Positions 44,361-58,369 of a stretch of DNA of 64,000 bases are shown in pieces; position 1 is the stretch's first letter, and every line of letters starts with the position of its first letter. Source of the stretch: Lonicera japonica (lineage: Eukaryota > Streptophyta > Magnoliopsida > Dipsacales > Caprifoliaceae). The stretch covers positions 21,143,017 through 21,207,016 of the forward strand of contig CM038466.1 in the NCBI GenBank assembly GCA_021464415.1. The letters are read 5' to 3'. Below the pieces are notes generated by a model, which was given only the letters and a program-made list of their open reading frames with translations, had not been told where the DNA came from and searched no databases. Position numbers and translations under genes: made by a program.

Positions 44361-47089
44361 GAACTTGAAGCATACGCATATGATGTCTTCATTATGAAAA
44401 CAATTATCTCAAGATAAGACTTAACAAAGACTCTCATCGACATTTGAAGTCTCAAGAGAAAAATATTTGTATCTGTATATTCTCATTAGTAAGAAATGAT
44501 TTTCTGTAGTGTTAAATAATTAGTCTTATTCATACTCAGTAATTTTTCTTGATTAATTTTGATATATTGTACCTTTAAAAGTTGCAAGATTATAAGGCTG
44601 TTGCACATAATACTTTTTCTAGCAGAGGGATGCTATTCAACTTTCTCATGCACATTTTACCACTTTGGTCCAAGTAAAACTTGTGCTCCAGAGATAGATG
44701 TTTATATATATTCGACATAATCAATGTTAAGAATAAAGTTAAAATATGGTACACTTCAATATATGTCCTAATAAGGAACGTAAATTCTCAAGTTCTCCAT
44801 ATTGGTAGCGTCGAAACCGTGTTTGTGACCAAAATTTTGGAGCTTTGCCACCGCATATATATATGGTTGAAAATCCAACCACTGTTACTATCACTGATTT
44901 TATTTTATTTTACTTATTCCTAAATAAAAGAAAACAAATTTTAAGATTCCGTTGGATAACAAGATGGAAGGAAAATGATAGAAAAAATAATTAATTTGTA
45001 TGAAAAGTTGAAAAACAAGTTGGGAGTATGATTACATGTGTGTTATCTTACTTTCTTGACTTTTTTTCAAGTAAAATTTCTTTGAATGGTGTGAAAGAAA
45101 AAAAATTCGCAAACGATAAAAGATGATGCAAGATATCTACTCATAAAAATAAGCATGAAATAAAAAGTATATCATGACATCCCTCAATTTATTTTTCCTT
45201 CTTTTTATAAAATCAAATAAATCTATGAAGTACTTGAGCCATATTCCAACAAAACATCAAGAAATTTCCTAGAAGATTCAAACAAACATTGATTCAAAGT
45301 CCTTACAGTCAATCCCCAAGTAAGCTCCAAGAAAATCAACCTACTGCAATAATTTATGTAAAAGTCCAAACCATGACCGACTTCACACCTCAATTTTCTT
45401 CCTCCCCCAATCAGTACTCTACGCGTTCTACAAATGCCATTTCTTTAATCAGATTCAAGATCTTTGATCTCCCCAATGTCGTACAACATCTATAAGACCT
45501 GGAAACCACTATCTCAAAAGTGATTCCACAGCTGATTTAACAATCACTCATCAATCCAAACCAAAGATAGAGCTAAGGAATTTGTAAAAAGCAGGCCCAC
45601 AACAATTATAAACTTACTTTCACATAGGTTCAACATTCAACTACCAAACTTTAAATTTGTTGACCCTCGTAACTGAGTGTTAACATTATATTAAATTATT
45701 GTGGGCCCTGTTATTTTAATGCATTAAAAAGGGTAGTATATATTTCATGCTATTTAAAGTACACAGTTTAATTTTAAGAAAATTGAGAAAGATTTTCTTC
45801 CATCAACACTAACAATCATCAATCACCAAGACACCCAATTATTGATTCAACAAACAATCCAAAACTTTGGTTCGAGTTTTAGTTCGTTCATGAATTTTTA
45901 ACAAGTAAATTCATAAGTTGATGATACTCAAACTTTTCACGTGAAATTAACAAACCAAAACTCAAATCAAACGATTAAAGAGTTCGAATCAATAAACTGC
46001 TGATTTAACAACCACATGAAACAAATGATTTGCATGAGAAATTAATATATATATATATAATAAATGTTTAAGCAGCTGAGTCTAACGTCAAGTTTCATCA
46101 CAGAATGTGGCCTGGCCGGGGGGTATTAGAGGCCTATATTCTTTTAACTGTTCTTCCAAGTTGCTTATGTGAAGACGAAGATGCCATTTTTTGATCAAAG
46201 AAAAACAGAAGAAAATCTCTTCAATTTCAGTAGAACCCCACAAGCGCCAGAAATAGAATGCTGAAAGAGGGATGAAGGAAAGGGATGCTGGAAGTGGCAC
46301 AATGTCTGAAAGTGCTGCATGTTTTATGACCACATATTCACATAATATGTTTTTTGAGAAAATTCTAATTCTCACATTTAAGCAACCTAATCGCTTTCTT
46401 TTTTATTTTAATATATATTGGAGCAATAGTTAGAGAACGGACTTATGCGTAAGATAATCTAATTATATAATTTATGAAAATGTATAATATTGCACATATT
46501 TAATATGCTACAAGTTTTAGTTATAAATATAAAAATTGCGATGTTGATAAAGTGTTGTTTAAAGACGAAAAGAGGGGATAAAAAAGGTATAATTAAAACA
46601 AATTTAGGCTTTTTTCACCTTTCCATCTATTTTAAATGCAAAATTAGATGAATTTCGATGTATGTAATTGTTGGGATTTTCGTAGAGAGAATTTTAAAGT
46701 AATTATAAAAAGAACATCAGAGAATTATGTATACATATGGGTGTCAATTAAAATGATGATTATTTAGCAAGAGTCTGGTAGGGAGTAGTCTGTACAAATT
46801 TTTACGACGGTTTTCCGTCATAAAAACATTAGAAGGGTATTTTTTTTTATGACGCAAAACCGTCATAAAAAGGACCGGTCCATACCGAAAGGTCTGCACC
46901 TGAAAATTTCTATATTTAGCAAGACTAAATTAATGTCCAATGATTTGAAAAACTCTGTAAATCTATTTTCACATCAAGAAAAAGAAAAGAAAAGAAAACC
47001 TAGACATAGACATAGACATAAAAAGAAAAGAAAAGAAAAAAAATAAGGCTAATACCTAGAATAAGTGTTATTTTCATTTTTAGGATTTA
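44361..47089. other. Intergenic, no gene recognised
   Basis: AT-rich DNA. A 95-codon minus-strand frame at 46088-46375 has non-trivial composition (ends in LEEQLKEYRPLIPPGQATFC) but no recognised domain or splice partners. An inverted pair 'gacggttttccgtcataaaa' / 'tatgacgcaaaaccgtcata' near 46803-46868 resembles CACTA subterminal motifs. No RNA gene is seen. Confidence 0.4.
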
Positions 47090-47480
47090 GGTGGCATTTG
47101 ATAAAAAAATTGAAAACTAAAAAAACTGTTTGTTTAGTTCTAAAAATTATATCTGAAAAAATGTTGTTTGTTTGAACATAACATATCTGAAAATAAATTT
47201 TTTTTTAGTATGATAATTTTGCCCTAAAAATTTAAAAGTAAAGTTAAAGAGTTGCTAGACAGTATATTAATTTATTTAAATGTAAAAAAATAAAATAAAT
47301 ATTTTACATTCTTTAAAATTAAATTTTCAGTTTTAAGTGAAAAAATTATCGCATAAAACTTTAGATGAAAATTTTTAATTTTAAGTGAAAAAAATTAAGT
47401 TAGCACTTATTTTTTTTTAATTAATAAATAACTTTAAAAATACTTAAATCTAAAAATTTAAATTGTTATCAAACAATATG
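47090..47480. mobile_element. Candidate TTA-flanked MITE
   Basis: TTA (47087-47089) precedes GGTGGCATTTGATAA. On the right, 'ttatcaaacaatatg' ends at 47480 and is followed by TTA. The inverted match is limited to the TTTGATAA core, so the element is old or its edges are misplaced. Confidence 0.35.
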
Positions 47481-47516
47481 TTAATCTTTATTTTTTACGA
47501 TTAAAGCACACTTATA

Positions 47517-47609
47517 TTGTCACATCTAACGCGTAACTTAGTAAAATCTCTGTGCGCTATAAGAGAGGTCAGACTCAAAATCTCTGTTGCGCTACTAGAT
47601 GTGACCAGC
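47517..47609. repeat. Short foldback repeat
   Basis: The left end 'gtcacatctaacgcgtaac' and right end 'gttgcgctactagatgtgac' are imperfect inverted partners around a core of about 50 bp, a MITE-like hairpin. The class is not determined. Confidence 0.4.
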
Positions 47610-48944
47610 CATATGGTCACCGACTGCAACCAGTCATCTGTATATATCAAAAGATACATGCGTGGTCCCTTTAATTTTTGTTCTTGAATATGGGTTCACC
47701 GTTCACTTAAAAAAATTATATCAAAACAAAATGAGCCCTATTTGGCTCAACTCACTAAGTCTGTCCCGGACCAGCCAAAGATAGCCCATTAGAATAGGCT
47801 CATTAGTGGACTATGAATATACCTTCGACTCCTATACCCAACCTGGCCACTTAATCAATCAAAACTTGATAATCTCAACCTGAAAAAGGCCTGTGGACCT
47901 TAAAAGCCCATCCGGGTAGGCCCGGCTTGCCGAGCTTCTACCTGGGTGTAATTATTTGCAAAAACAAAATTAAATAAAGTAGGCGCTAATTACACCTACC
48001 ATATCACTCTTTAATACTCTGTGTCTTTTTAACACTCTTTTTGTACTATTTTTTACTCACTAAGACTCTCACAGCTCCAATATCTAATTTTAAGTTAATT
48101 ATGATAATAAGTACTTAGTTTTATACAATTGAATATCTCCAACTTATTTTGACCGTAAAGAACCGAGATTTTACACTCTTACTATTGTTGTATAAAGCAC
48201 CCTGAATGGATATGAAAAAATTAAATTGAAAACATTCAAATACCACTTGGTTCTATACAACATATTAGCTCATATTTGCCTCGGTTGTAAAGAATAGAAT
48301 AGGTTCACTATTAACTCGGACGTATATAACCGAGTACAATTGCATACACATCTTGTCACTCTGTTTTTTGGTTTTTTTTTTTTTTGCATTCCATTTTGAT
48401 TCACTAATTTATGACAAAATAAAACATAATAAAGCAGTTAAAATATAACTATAATACAACTTTTGAATTAGCATTATTTTGAAGTTCCTCTTGAACTTTC
48501 TGTTGATGATAATCTTTAACTCTCTTTCTACACTTATTTTATTGCACACTATGATCTTTACACTTCAATGACCATATAAACAATAATGATATTCATTTTC
48601 TTGTTTAAATTTGGGATGTTTAAAGAAATTGAAAATGAAATCAAAAGTTTACAGAGTTTATTGATTGCGTAATGGAGATATGGCTTAAAGTGGTGGGTCT
48701 GTGGGCGGAGTGTGTTAATTTAATTTGTATTATTAATATAATAAAGATTATTACTTAAGGTTATTAATTAGAGTTACTAATTAATTATTGTAATATATCT
48801 GAAAAATTGGGTAATATGTAAATGAAATGAAATAATTTAGTGTATTAATAGCGATACGGTAAGCGCCAACCAAGATAAACACTCTTCGTATTTTTTAATT
48901 TTTTTTTTCCTGCAAGCCCTAAATCCAGCTCGATCGGATCGAAC
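47610..48944. other. Intergenic and promoter region of proteasome gene
   Basis: No coding region. Scattered 'accgag'/'ctcggt' motifs (48175-48345) resemble those in the MITE at 58370-58655. The 80 bp before 48945, including a T-run and 'gcaagccctaaatcc', is likely the 5' UTR of the proteasome gene. Confidence 0.4.
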
Positions 48945-51900
48945 ATGGTGAAAGAGCAAGCTAACTGGTCTCCTTACGATAACAATGGAGGGTATATACA
49001 CATACACCCTTCCTCCCTTTCTAAATATTATTATCTGTGCTTCTGATTACATATACACTCGCTGTGTTTTTCGATACAATTGGTGTTGGTGCTAATAATA
49101 CTCTCTCTATTATATATATATATGGCAGAACATGCGTTGCAATTGCAGGTTCCGATTATTGTGTCATTGCTGCCGACACTAGAATGTCCACTGGATATAG
49201 TATTCTCACCCGCGATTACTCCAAAATCTGTAAACTGTAATAATCTCCTCCTTTTTCGCCCCAATTTTCTGTGCTTGTTATGTTTGTGTATTGTATTGCT
49301 TCAATTATTATTTTCTTTTTCTGCATTAATCTAGTTTAGCCGACATTGTAATTGAGTATGTCTTTTGAGCAATTTAATTTTGTTTGACATGCTGATTCCT
49401 GATTTTCATTCTGTAAGGCAATGGTGTTGTAATTTGGTAAGTCATCGACCTAATAGAATTCTCTTGCATCTGTGAATCCTAAAAATGTATAAGGGATATA
49501 AGATTGGAAGTTTAGGATGAACGGTGCTGTTTTAAGAGTTGATGAGAGAGATATCGGGATAAATTATACGCATACAATGCATTTGGCACAGGTTACCACT
49601 AGTATGTGTATATTGTTGGTTGTAGTGTAATTGTTTGAGGAATTAAAGTGAACCTGAATGTGTGAATGTAAATAAGTCTCACGACCCCAAATACTCACTG
49701 GGTCACTAAATTTGGTGTTCTTGATTATATAGTCAATATTTACAATCTATATATACAAGCAAATTTTCTGATTAGTTACTGTGTTATGTATGTGTAATGC
49801 AAATCTAAATTCTGCTAATAAGTGGTTTTGGTATTTTAGCTAATAAGAAATTTTACCTCTTTACTTAAAATAGTAAAAAGAAGATATTTGCTGTCTTTAC
49901 CTTAATTTGTTTTCACCCACTTAGACAATATTATTTGAATTACCTAATACTTGAGGATGTTAAATTGACATGTTTTCTCTGTGGCTTACATGGTAACACC
50001 ATGATACCTTGCTTGAAGTCAACTTTCCAATACCTATATATATATACATATAGCAACTGCTGGAACATTCTTTTATTTGTTTCTCTGTCGAATTTGCAGC
50101 GCCGACAAAAGTGTGATGGCCTCTTCAGGGTTTCAGGCTGATGTTAGAGCTTTGCAAAAGCACCTAGCAGCAAGGCACTTGGTGAGGTTTTGAAAGATTA
50201 GTTTATACTTTATACCAACCTTTTTTTCCTTTCTCTTAAATGGTTTATGCGAACTTCTCAAGTAGGGAAGATATTAATGTCTATTCTGATTTGGCTATAC
50301 TGTTAGTCATGAAGTTACACAATCAGAGATGAAACATTGGATTAACTTGTGGGAAACTATTTAGATGAGCTCAAGTTTGCGATCCTTTTATCTTCCCTGT
50401 TTCCTACTTAGTGATGCTTCTATCTAATCAAAATATACATGTGGCATATTGTATGTGTTAAATTTGTATCCTTGAACCATCAATTGCCATTTAGGCTTCT
50501 CAATGAAATGGAAATGACTGGAACTGAGTCTGTGCCATTTGCTTTCTTCTTGAACTAGATCTACCAGCACCAACACAACAAGCAGATGAGCTGCCCAGCA
50601 ATGGCCCAGCTTCTCTCTAACACCCTCTACTACAAACGCTTCTTCCCATATTATGCTTTCAATGTTCTTAGTGGTCTCGACACTGAAGGTAAGACACCAT
50701 AAGCTTTCATGAAAGATTTTGGCCGGGATTTATATTGACATATTTTCTTAAACACTTTTTAGGGAAGGGTTGTGTCTTCACGTATGATGCTGTTGGATCC
50801 TACGAGAGGGTTGGGTACAGTGCTCAAGGTTCTGGTGCCACTCTCATCACACCTTTCTTGGATAACCAACTGAAATCTCCAAGTCCACTCTTACTACCGG
50901 CCAAGGTCTGGTCTCTATTCAGTTATTTGCTGACAATTCTGTTTCCGCTATTAAGATTTTATGTTTAATTAACCTAATGATCTAAGCAGGATGCTGTTAC
51001 TCCACTATCAGAATCTGAAGCTATTGATTTGGTAAAGACTTGTTTTGCATCGGCAACAGAGAGGGATATATACACTGTAAGTTTCAGTTTCTTCTCATTT
51101 TTTTCTCACCCTCTTCCCCCCTCCTGTATCTGGACCTTGAATTGTTAGTCCAGAAACTTTAATTCTCTACGTTGGGAAAGGTAGTGCAGATGCAGAGTCA
51201 CTTTATGTTGCCTCCTTTATACTACATTTTTCTAAAAGTAACAGTTATCGGCAACCACAGGTTTTATATATTATTTCTTTTTTTAATTGACAAGGAATGT
51301 TACTCCTTAATTGTTACGGCTTTTGTAGCATTGCTTTGTTGAGTTGAATTTTTCATAAAATATAAGAATGATGGTGTTTTTTGACTAAATAAAATGTTAC
51401 ATATTATTGCCTGCTACTTATTGCACTGCTGCTGCTGTTACTGCTACTGCTACTGCTGGTTTAGCAAATCAACATGGGTATTTGAAATTAATGAAATTAG
51501 GCATCAACTTTTAAGAAGCTTCAATTTTAAGAACTTTAAATTGTAATGACCTAAGAAGCCCTGGTTGGCGAGTTTTTGGCATATAGATGGTTTAGTTGGT
51601 GATTTTTTTCCCCGTCTAGCAATCTCTAAAAATGCTAGCAGAAGATGATGTTGGTATGGTTCGTAGGTGTTGGTTTAGGTTAGCACTTTATTTGATTTGT
51701 TACTCCATTTAGAAGGAGAGGAATATTAGGTGCTTTGTGGGTGAGCAGTGGTCGTTGCGTATTCTTTGCCCTTAGATATTGAGTTAACTTTCTTTGTTCT
51801 TACTCCTCGGTTGCAAACTAAGAGACATGGGTTCACCTATTCGGCTATTTGGGACATCCCAAATTAAGAGTGGGGTTTCCTTTTGGGGATATAATCAACT

Positions 51901-52568
51901 TTCCGAATTAATGACATTAAATGAGTTATTATCTTATCTTGACCACTGATTATGCTTAACTTAGTGCTTTCTTATAACGTAGGGAAGTCAAAAAGTCCCT
52001 CTTAGTTAAGAGACGGAGCGAAGTCTTTTCCTTAAACATAAGAAAGTCAAAAGTTACTCTTAGTTAGAGATGGAGCAAGTATTTTCTTTCTTGTAAAATA
52101 AAGAGAATTTTGAAAATTGTCTCCATTCTAGATTTTTTGGGATCTTTTGTTGAGGATGATAGTTGTTTGTCTCTTCACGGGGAGTTTTAGTAGGTTTTGT
52201 TGTTGCACTCTTTCCTTCCACCCCCTTTATAGTAGTAAACTGGTTTGCCCGTTTTTGATGCATTAGTACTTTTCAGAAAAATTGCATTTTTCTTATCCCT
52301 TTGTATACAAGTATCCAAGTTCCCGCCATTTCCCTTTTAACTTGGATATTATCTGACTACGCCCCAAACGAAGGAAAGTGGATTACATCTATTTTGGAGT
52401 TTGGGTGTATAAGGGAAAGGAACAAAGAAATATCTTTTTTTCTTCTACATTTTTAACTTCCGCCCCTTAAAAATGTGTAATTTTGTTTTACAGGGAGACA
52501 ATCTGGAAATTGTTGTATTAAACTTTGACGGTATTCGCCGTGAATACATGGAGCTCAGGAAAGATTGA
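48945..52568 (+). CDS. PBF1: 20S proteasome subunit beta type-1 (beta-6), 223 aa
   Basis: Seven exons with consistent GT-AG junctions: 48945-48991, 49129-49236, 50100-50181, 50559-50688, 50763-50905, 50990-51076, 52494-52568. They give 672 coding bases, 223 residues plus stop, the usual length of plant PBF1. Diagnostic blocks are [85 protein letters not shown] and [18 protein letters not shown]. Beta-6 is a structural, non-catalytic ring subunit of the 20S core in cytosol and nucleus; it lacks the processed Thr nucleophile. The longest introns are the second (863 bp) and the last (1417 bp). This is the most securely identified gene of the window. Confidence 0.96.
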
Positions 52569-53911
52569 TCAGTTGTTGTCCCTGATGTTGTTGGCGTTAC
52601 TCTTGTTGAAATATGGATAAGATATTCGGGTCGGCCTTTTGTTGAATCCATTTTGACCAACTGAATTCCAGTGAAACTGTTGCGCTTACATGAATGAGCT
52701 TAAAATTCAAAATCCTGCTATATGGATTGTTAGGCCTCATAATTTGCGTTTCTTCTCGTATTCTATGGTTTGGATTGATATTAAATTTGATTATATGATT
52801 AGGAAATTATTTCCTTGATACTCGGCTGTTGTTATGGTCCCCAGCAAGGCAGTGATTGTAGCAAGAAATTGAGAAAAATGATAGGCCATGGCTAAAAATA
52901 TTCCTACTACTTAATTACTAACAGGTGGTTGACTCTCTCTAAGATGAAGGATTTTATTTTTCATATCGCATGTTATAGCATATGATGATTTATGTAGATA
53001 ACATATATACACAAAGGGGATTTGGTACGGGCCGGTACTTATACGGAACTGGCCTCTTGATGAATTTTTGTGACTGAAAAATATATTTCCATGTTTTTCC
53101 GTTTGCTAAATCCAGTTGTGACGAGAAAAATGAAATCTAGGCATTACCAACGGGGAACATTTCATGGATAAAAGACCATTCGCAAGAGAACTGTAAGCAT
53201 GAGAGCCTTGCTGATCGTTTATATTAAAATATCTGAAAAGGTATATTATTGTAGTTCATTCAAGTAATTAATCAAATTACTAGAAGTTACAACAATTCAT
53301 TAAATACTTGTTTAGACATGATTTTAAATTTTGAAGACGTAATATTGCATCTATAGAACAACTAAACACGCTTTAGTGATTTTATTATTTGATTTATATT
53401 TTTTAATAAAAGCTACCTTATGTTGGACTTGAGAGAGAATTGTTGAGAAAATATCTTCTTTTCTTAGTAAAGATAAAGATCAGCTGGACATATTATGTTC
53501 CTGCTTTGTAGTAAACAGATTGCTTAATTATAGGCTAGCTCAAGACTTGTAGACAAAGTAAGAGGCTTGTATGTATATCTTGTATTGTATCAACGAAAGA
53601 TTACTTTTCTCCCAATTACTTTCTTGTTTTTCCCTCTACAAGAACAAACAAAAAAGCCACTCCAAAACATGCAATCTAGAATTTAACTGCAATGAAGTCT
53701 GTCATAATTTTATCCATGCAATCGAGTTTTTCACGAGATTCAAACCTTTGTATATATAAGCAGGTTAAATATATAACCACCATCCACACCACGTGCTGCT
53801 TTAGTTAATTTCATTATCAAAATCAAAATATATACTACAAACACATCATATAGGTAGAGAAAGAAAAAAGGGAGGAAAACATCAATGCATAAATGCAAAA
53901 GGTATAATAGA
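52569..53911. other. Intergenic, 3' sides of converging genes
   Basis: Lies between the stop of the proteasome gene (plus) and the stop of AAA-ATPase gene 2 (minus), so it contains both 3' UTRs. No other gene is seen. Confidence 0.45.
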
Positions 53912-55484
53912 TCAAAAGTCATCATCTTCTGAGCCCAAGGTTGTTTCAGCAATGTCAGATCCACATTCCTCCCTCTCTTTTCCCTCATCTAGTTCAGTTC
54001 CATTCTCTCCTCTTTCATCCATTTTAACTTCATTGCTAGCCATTTTCTTACACTTGAGGAAAGTAAGAAGTCCTTCAAGAGAAATGTCAGCATTATCGCT
54101 CTTCATTAGTTCCCCAGCAACTTCTGCAGGGGTGACTTCCATGCTTTCGATTAGCTCTTCTATCTCCTCGATGCGCCAATACCGATTTTGGATGTTGAGG
54201 TAATTGGATGCTAAGAGCTTGAATCCATCTGTTGTCAAGTAAGACATGTGAACGTGCATGTCCATACGTCCAGGGCGCAACAAGGCAGGATCAAGTTTTT
54301 CTTTGTTATTGGTGGTGAATATGATAATGCGCTCGTCTCCACAACTTGACCATAGGCCATCTATGAAGTTTAATAGTCCCGAAAGCGAAAACTGCAAAAC
54401 AATAAAAATCAAATTAATTATTAATCTATTGCAATCTCTATTATTAGTCTACATCCACAGAAAATATGCAGTAGCAGTAACAGTAACATAATAAATGTAT
54501 AGTGACATAATATATATTCAGTTGATACATTACACTAACCTGCAAACGAGGTTCATCAAATTGCTTAGGAGCTCTCCGATCAGGCAACTTCACGCTACAA
54601 TCAATATCTTCAATCACAAGTATCGACTTATTCGTAGTAGACAGCAAAAACTTCCTCAACTTTGAATCACTCGTCACATCCGTAAGCTGCAAATCATAAA
54701 TATCATATCTAAGATAATTCGCAATTGCTGCAATCAAGCTCGATTTACCAGTCCCAGGCGGACCATACAACAAGTAGCCTCGCTTCCACGCCTTCCCCAC
54801 CCTCCTATAAAACTCCTCCCTGTTCGCAAACCTGTCCAAATCCTCAATCAAATCCCTCTTCATCTGTTCCTCCATCGCAATTTTATCGAACGTGGTGGGG
54901 TGGCCTAGATTAATCGAATCCCACATATTTCCGGTATATGCATTTTGTGACAATGTGTGAATCTTAACAACTCTCTTCTCATCCTTAATAGCCTTCGCTT
55001 TGCTCATCACAAACGACATGAACTCATTCATAACTCTCTCCTTATACTTCTTATCAAAACTCAATTCGAACTTCCTCTCAATTTTCGAGTCTCGCTCGAT
55101 GGAGATGAATCTCCACTTCAGCGTGATGTCCTTGTAAGAATCTATGATAGTCTCAGTTTGGGAGAATTTGAGAGACACGTTATCGTCTTTAGGGGATTTG
55201 GAGATTCTGAGGGACTCAACGTCGGCACTAAGATTGGTGCAGAGGTAGGCCTCGGAGTCATCGAATAGTTGGTTTCGTGTAATGCCGGTGTTCTCCTCAA
55301 TTATTAGAGTCATCGAAGTCGTACGAGGTTTGATGAAATTGAGGATTGTATTGATGAGGTAGCGTTGGAATTGGTGCGGTATGAGTTTGTTGAGCATTGT
55401 TTGGAAGAGCATGATCGAGGCGGAAAGAGAAGCGTAGAGAGAGAAGAGGGAGGAAAGTGAAGGGAGGTCGTTAAGAGACACCAT
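53912..55484 (-). CDS. AAA-ATPase with N-terminal anchor (AATP1/OM66-like), 474 aa
   Basis: Two exons, 55484-54540 and 54391-53912, with a phase-0 GT-AG intron at the same position as in the paralog at 42342-44207. Features in order: hydrophobic N-terminus (residues about 10-30), AAA-associated domain with TTSMTLIIEENTGITRNQLF (56-75), Walker A GPPGTGKSS (241-249), Walker B ILVIEDIDC (288-296), a short linker, then GLWSSCGDERIIIFTTNNKE and LDPALLRPGRMD in exon 2. The tail is acidic and ends EDDDF. The role is as for its paralog: ATP-driven remodelling at an organelle or ER membrane, often stress-induced. ATG 55484 is the first Met of the frame and fits the family. The gene looks intact. Confidence 0.92.
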
Positions 55485-55576
55485 TGTTAACGTTGGATTG
55501 CAAAAGGTTTGTGAGTATACTCTCAACTGATTGGTTTGCGTAGTAAAAGATTTGGATTATGTGTGTATGTATGTAG

Positions 55577-55586
55577 TTTATATGTA
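55577..55586 (-). promoter_or_regulatory. TATA box of AAA-ATPase gene 2
   Basis: The minus strand reads 'acgtacatataaactacat' about 95 bp upstream of the start codon. Confidence 0.45.
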
Positions 55587-55599
55587 CGTGTTTGTATTG

Positions 55600-58369
55600 C
55601 GTGAATCATTGTTCTTGTTTGAGAAGGAATCCAAGCTTTAAATTGAATTGGAAATAAATTAAAAGGCTTTGGAATGTTTTTTGCCAAAAAATCAACCAAT
55701 AATATTTTTTAGAAAAAATGGTCAAGATGTTATTATTATTGTAAAATAAAGACTTGTTTATTAATTGTATTTTAAAAAAAGAGTCTTGACCTAGTGCAAA
55801 CTTAACTTTACAATAAAAAAAAATTAATGCAAATTTGTTTTGCATGATATGTTTATATTTTTTAACAAGAGTATTCTTATGTTTCATTCATAAATGATAA
55901 AACTTTAAAACAACGTCAAATAAACACAAATACATAGTAATGTTTTATAAAATTATAAATGCAAACTTAACTTTGCATAACTTTTAAAAAATTATTATGT
56001 GTATTTTATTAGTAAATAGGTTTTAAATATGTAATTTATTAAAATTATTCTAAAGCACTGTCAATTAAACACTTAATTATAATAATATATTAAAAAACAT
56101 GTAGTGCAAACTTAATTTTGAATGGTTTCATAAAAAAATACAATTTAAAAATCTACTGCAAAATTAGCTTTACTCTCCTTTAGAAAATTGGTCAAATGTA
56201 GGTTCTTAGTTTACAAAAATATTATACCCTAATTCTTTTGCAAAAAAATTTTTAAAAAAATCTTATTTTTAAATATCCCGTAAATTGAATGGAAGAGGAG
56301 TCCTATTCGGAAAGGGAATTCCAATTTAGTTGAGGACTCCTTTTCTAAAGAAATTCAGTCTTATTTTAAACAGAAAGTTTCCATTTTTATAAAAGGGTTG
56401 TCCAAATTTCAACTTTTTACTAACCTATGTGGTAGTAGGTTTTATTAATCCTAATTTTTCTAGAAATTAGAATTGTATTATGACATTTAGTAGCAAAGTT
56501 ATGGACCAGGCTGGACCGGGCTCTGGCAGGATTGGGTCTGCTTAGTAGCAAAGTTAAAAATGGCTGAAGCCCAGCCCAACCCAACATAAGCTAATAATTG
56601 CTGGTCCAGCCCGCTACATAAATTGGAGGGCTTAGGTGAGATATTTATCTCACGAATAACATGAACACACGAAGCTATAATACTCAGAAACCGTATTCAG
56701 CTACAATTGAACAAAGTATATTTAGGTTTTCGTTTGGTTCAAGTTTTTAAATTTTTTTTTAATCTTAAAATATTAAATTAACATTAATAAGAGTTTCTTA
56801 TAATTCACGTTAAGAAGTCAACTCATAAGTTAATGTTCCATATAAAATTACCATTTTAAATTATAAGAACGAACAAAAACTATTCGAACTAAACGAATGT
56901 TAATTTCACCCCTTTTGCGTGTTTGCGAATTCACAATCTTCAGATCATTCACAGAGAATTTTCTGAACTATTAATCAAAACTTTGATGTGTGTCGTACTG
57001 TTCAGGTCAACTAATCTCTACTTCTCTCTGAGGGTCCATTTAATTGCAGTATTAGAAAATGATACAGCACAAAGAAATTAACTTGAGGCTTAATTGTTGT
57101 TAAAGAAGTTAGGTAAAAAAAAATTGTTATGGGATTTGCTCAACTTGTTAGTTATATATTGCACATGGAAATCTTCTAAACCATTTAAGTTTACAGCTAT
57201 ACATAATTAGTGAGAGAACAATATGAAGAAGACAATTATTATGGCGGAAGTGTGGATCATTCTGACTAAAAGGGGTGGGTAAATTCTAGGTATTGACTTG
57301 AACTACCACTCGCTGTGAGACTTGTACTTTGTGTATAAAACTAAGAAATGCTTCCTTGGTTTTCTTAGAAAATATACGTGGAGGAAAATATGTAGGTGCT
57401 CCACTTTATTGTACATTATTTGTTTACGGGGTTGCTTAGGCGAATGGCTAAATATTGTTTTAAAATTTTCGATTAATAAAAAAATTATGAATCGATAAAG
57501 TAAGGTTTGTTGTCATCTTATCCAAGTGTTGTGGCATCAATTAATTTAAACGTGTCCAACAATTAATAGATTGCTCGATTGAAGAACATTTAAATTGAGT
57601 ATTTACACGTGATGAATTCTTTAGGTGCGTGTATGTATTTTCTTTTTGTCTAACAAATCAAATCAATTAATCCGATCAGCCTTAGTAACCATTATCTATT
57701 AGTTTTGTCTTATGCTAAGAATTTCCAACTTTGATCATGCTATATTATACGATAAGCATTTTAATTTACAAATCATTTTTCATACATGACCATGATATTT
57801 AAGTTTAGGTGACAGAAGGACCCAAGTTTAGGATCAAAGCATACCACAAAATTTCTAAAATATTTATAAGAAATTCTTTAACTGTTTGATTATTAGTTCT
57901 AATTACAAAATTATTTGGCGCAAAAGTTATGAAAATTTTTAATTGTTAACTTAGTTTGAACGTAAGCCTTATAAAAGAAATATATTCAAATTTATATCAC
58001 CTCAATTAACCTTTGATGGCCAATTACCATTCTTTTTTATATTTATTTTTATGTTTTTTTCTCTTTTTATAAAAACCATGAACATATTCGTATTTGAAAT
58101 TGAGATATACAAGAAGAGGCCAATTCTTTACAAGATAGGTTTTGACCAGGGTTCTATTTCTTTTATTCATATTATGATTACACATATAAGAGTATGGATT
58201 TATGCCATTTATACAGAAGACTTCAGCAAGAAATGTCCAAAATCAATTGATTTTTTTAGCAAATCATAAAGGAATATGCTCTAGCGGAACAGTTAAGTCA
58301 AATGCATGCAATGGCGACATTTTCTTGTAATACGTGCGTGTCAATTGAATAAATTGAGGCTTATTTTTT
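55600..58369. other. Intergenic, no gene recognised
   Basis: AT-rich. A patch at 56505-56625 is rich in 'ggaccgggct' and 'agcccagccc' motifs, the composition of decayed hAT-type ends, but no element could be bounded. Short open frames (for example 58051-58269) have no recognisable content. Confidence 0.45.

Noticed and set aside
46088..46375. 95-codon minus-strand frame with protein-like composition
   Set aside because: No known domain, no splice partners and no support from neighbouring sequence; it could be a decayed gene fragment but cannot be called.
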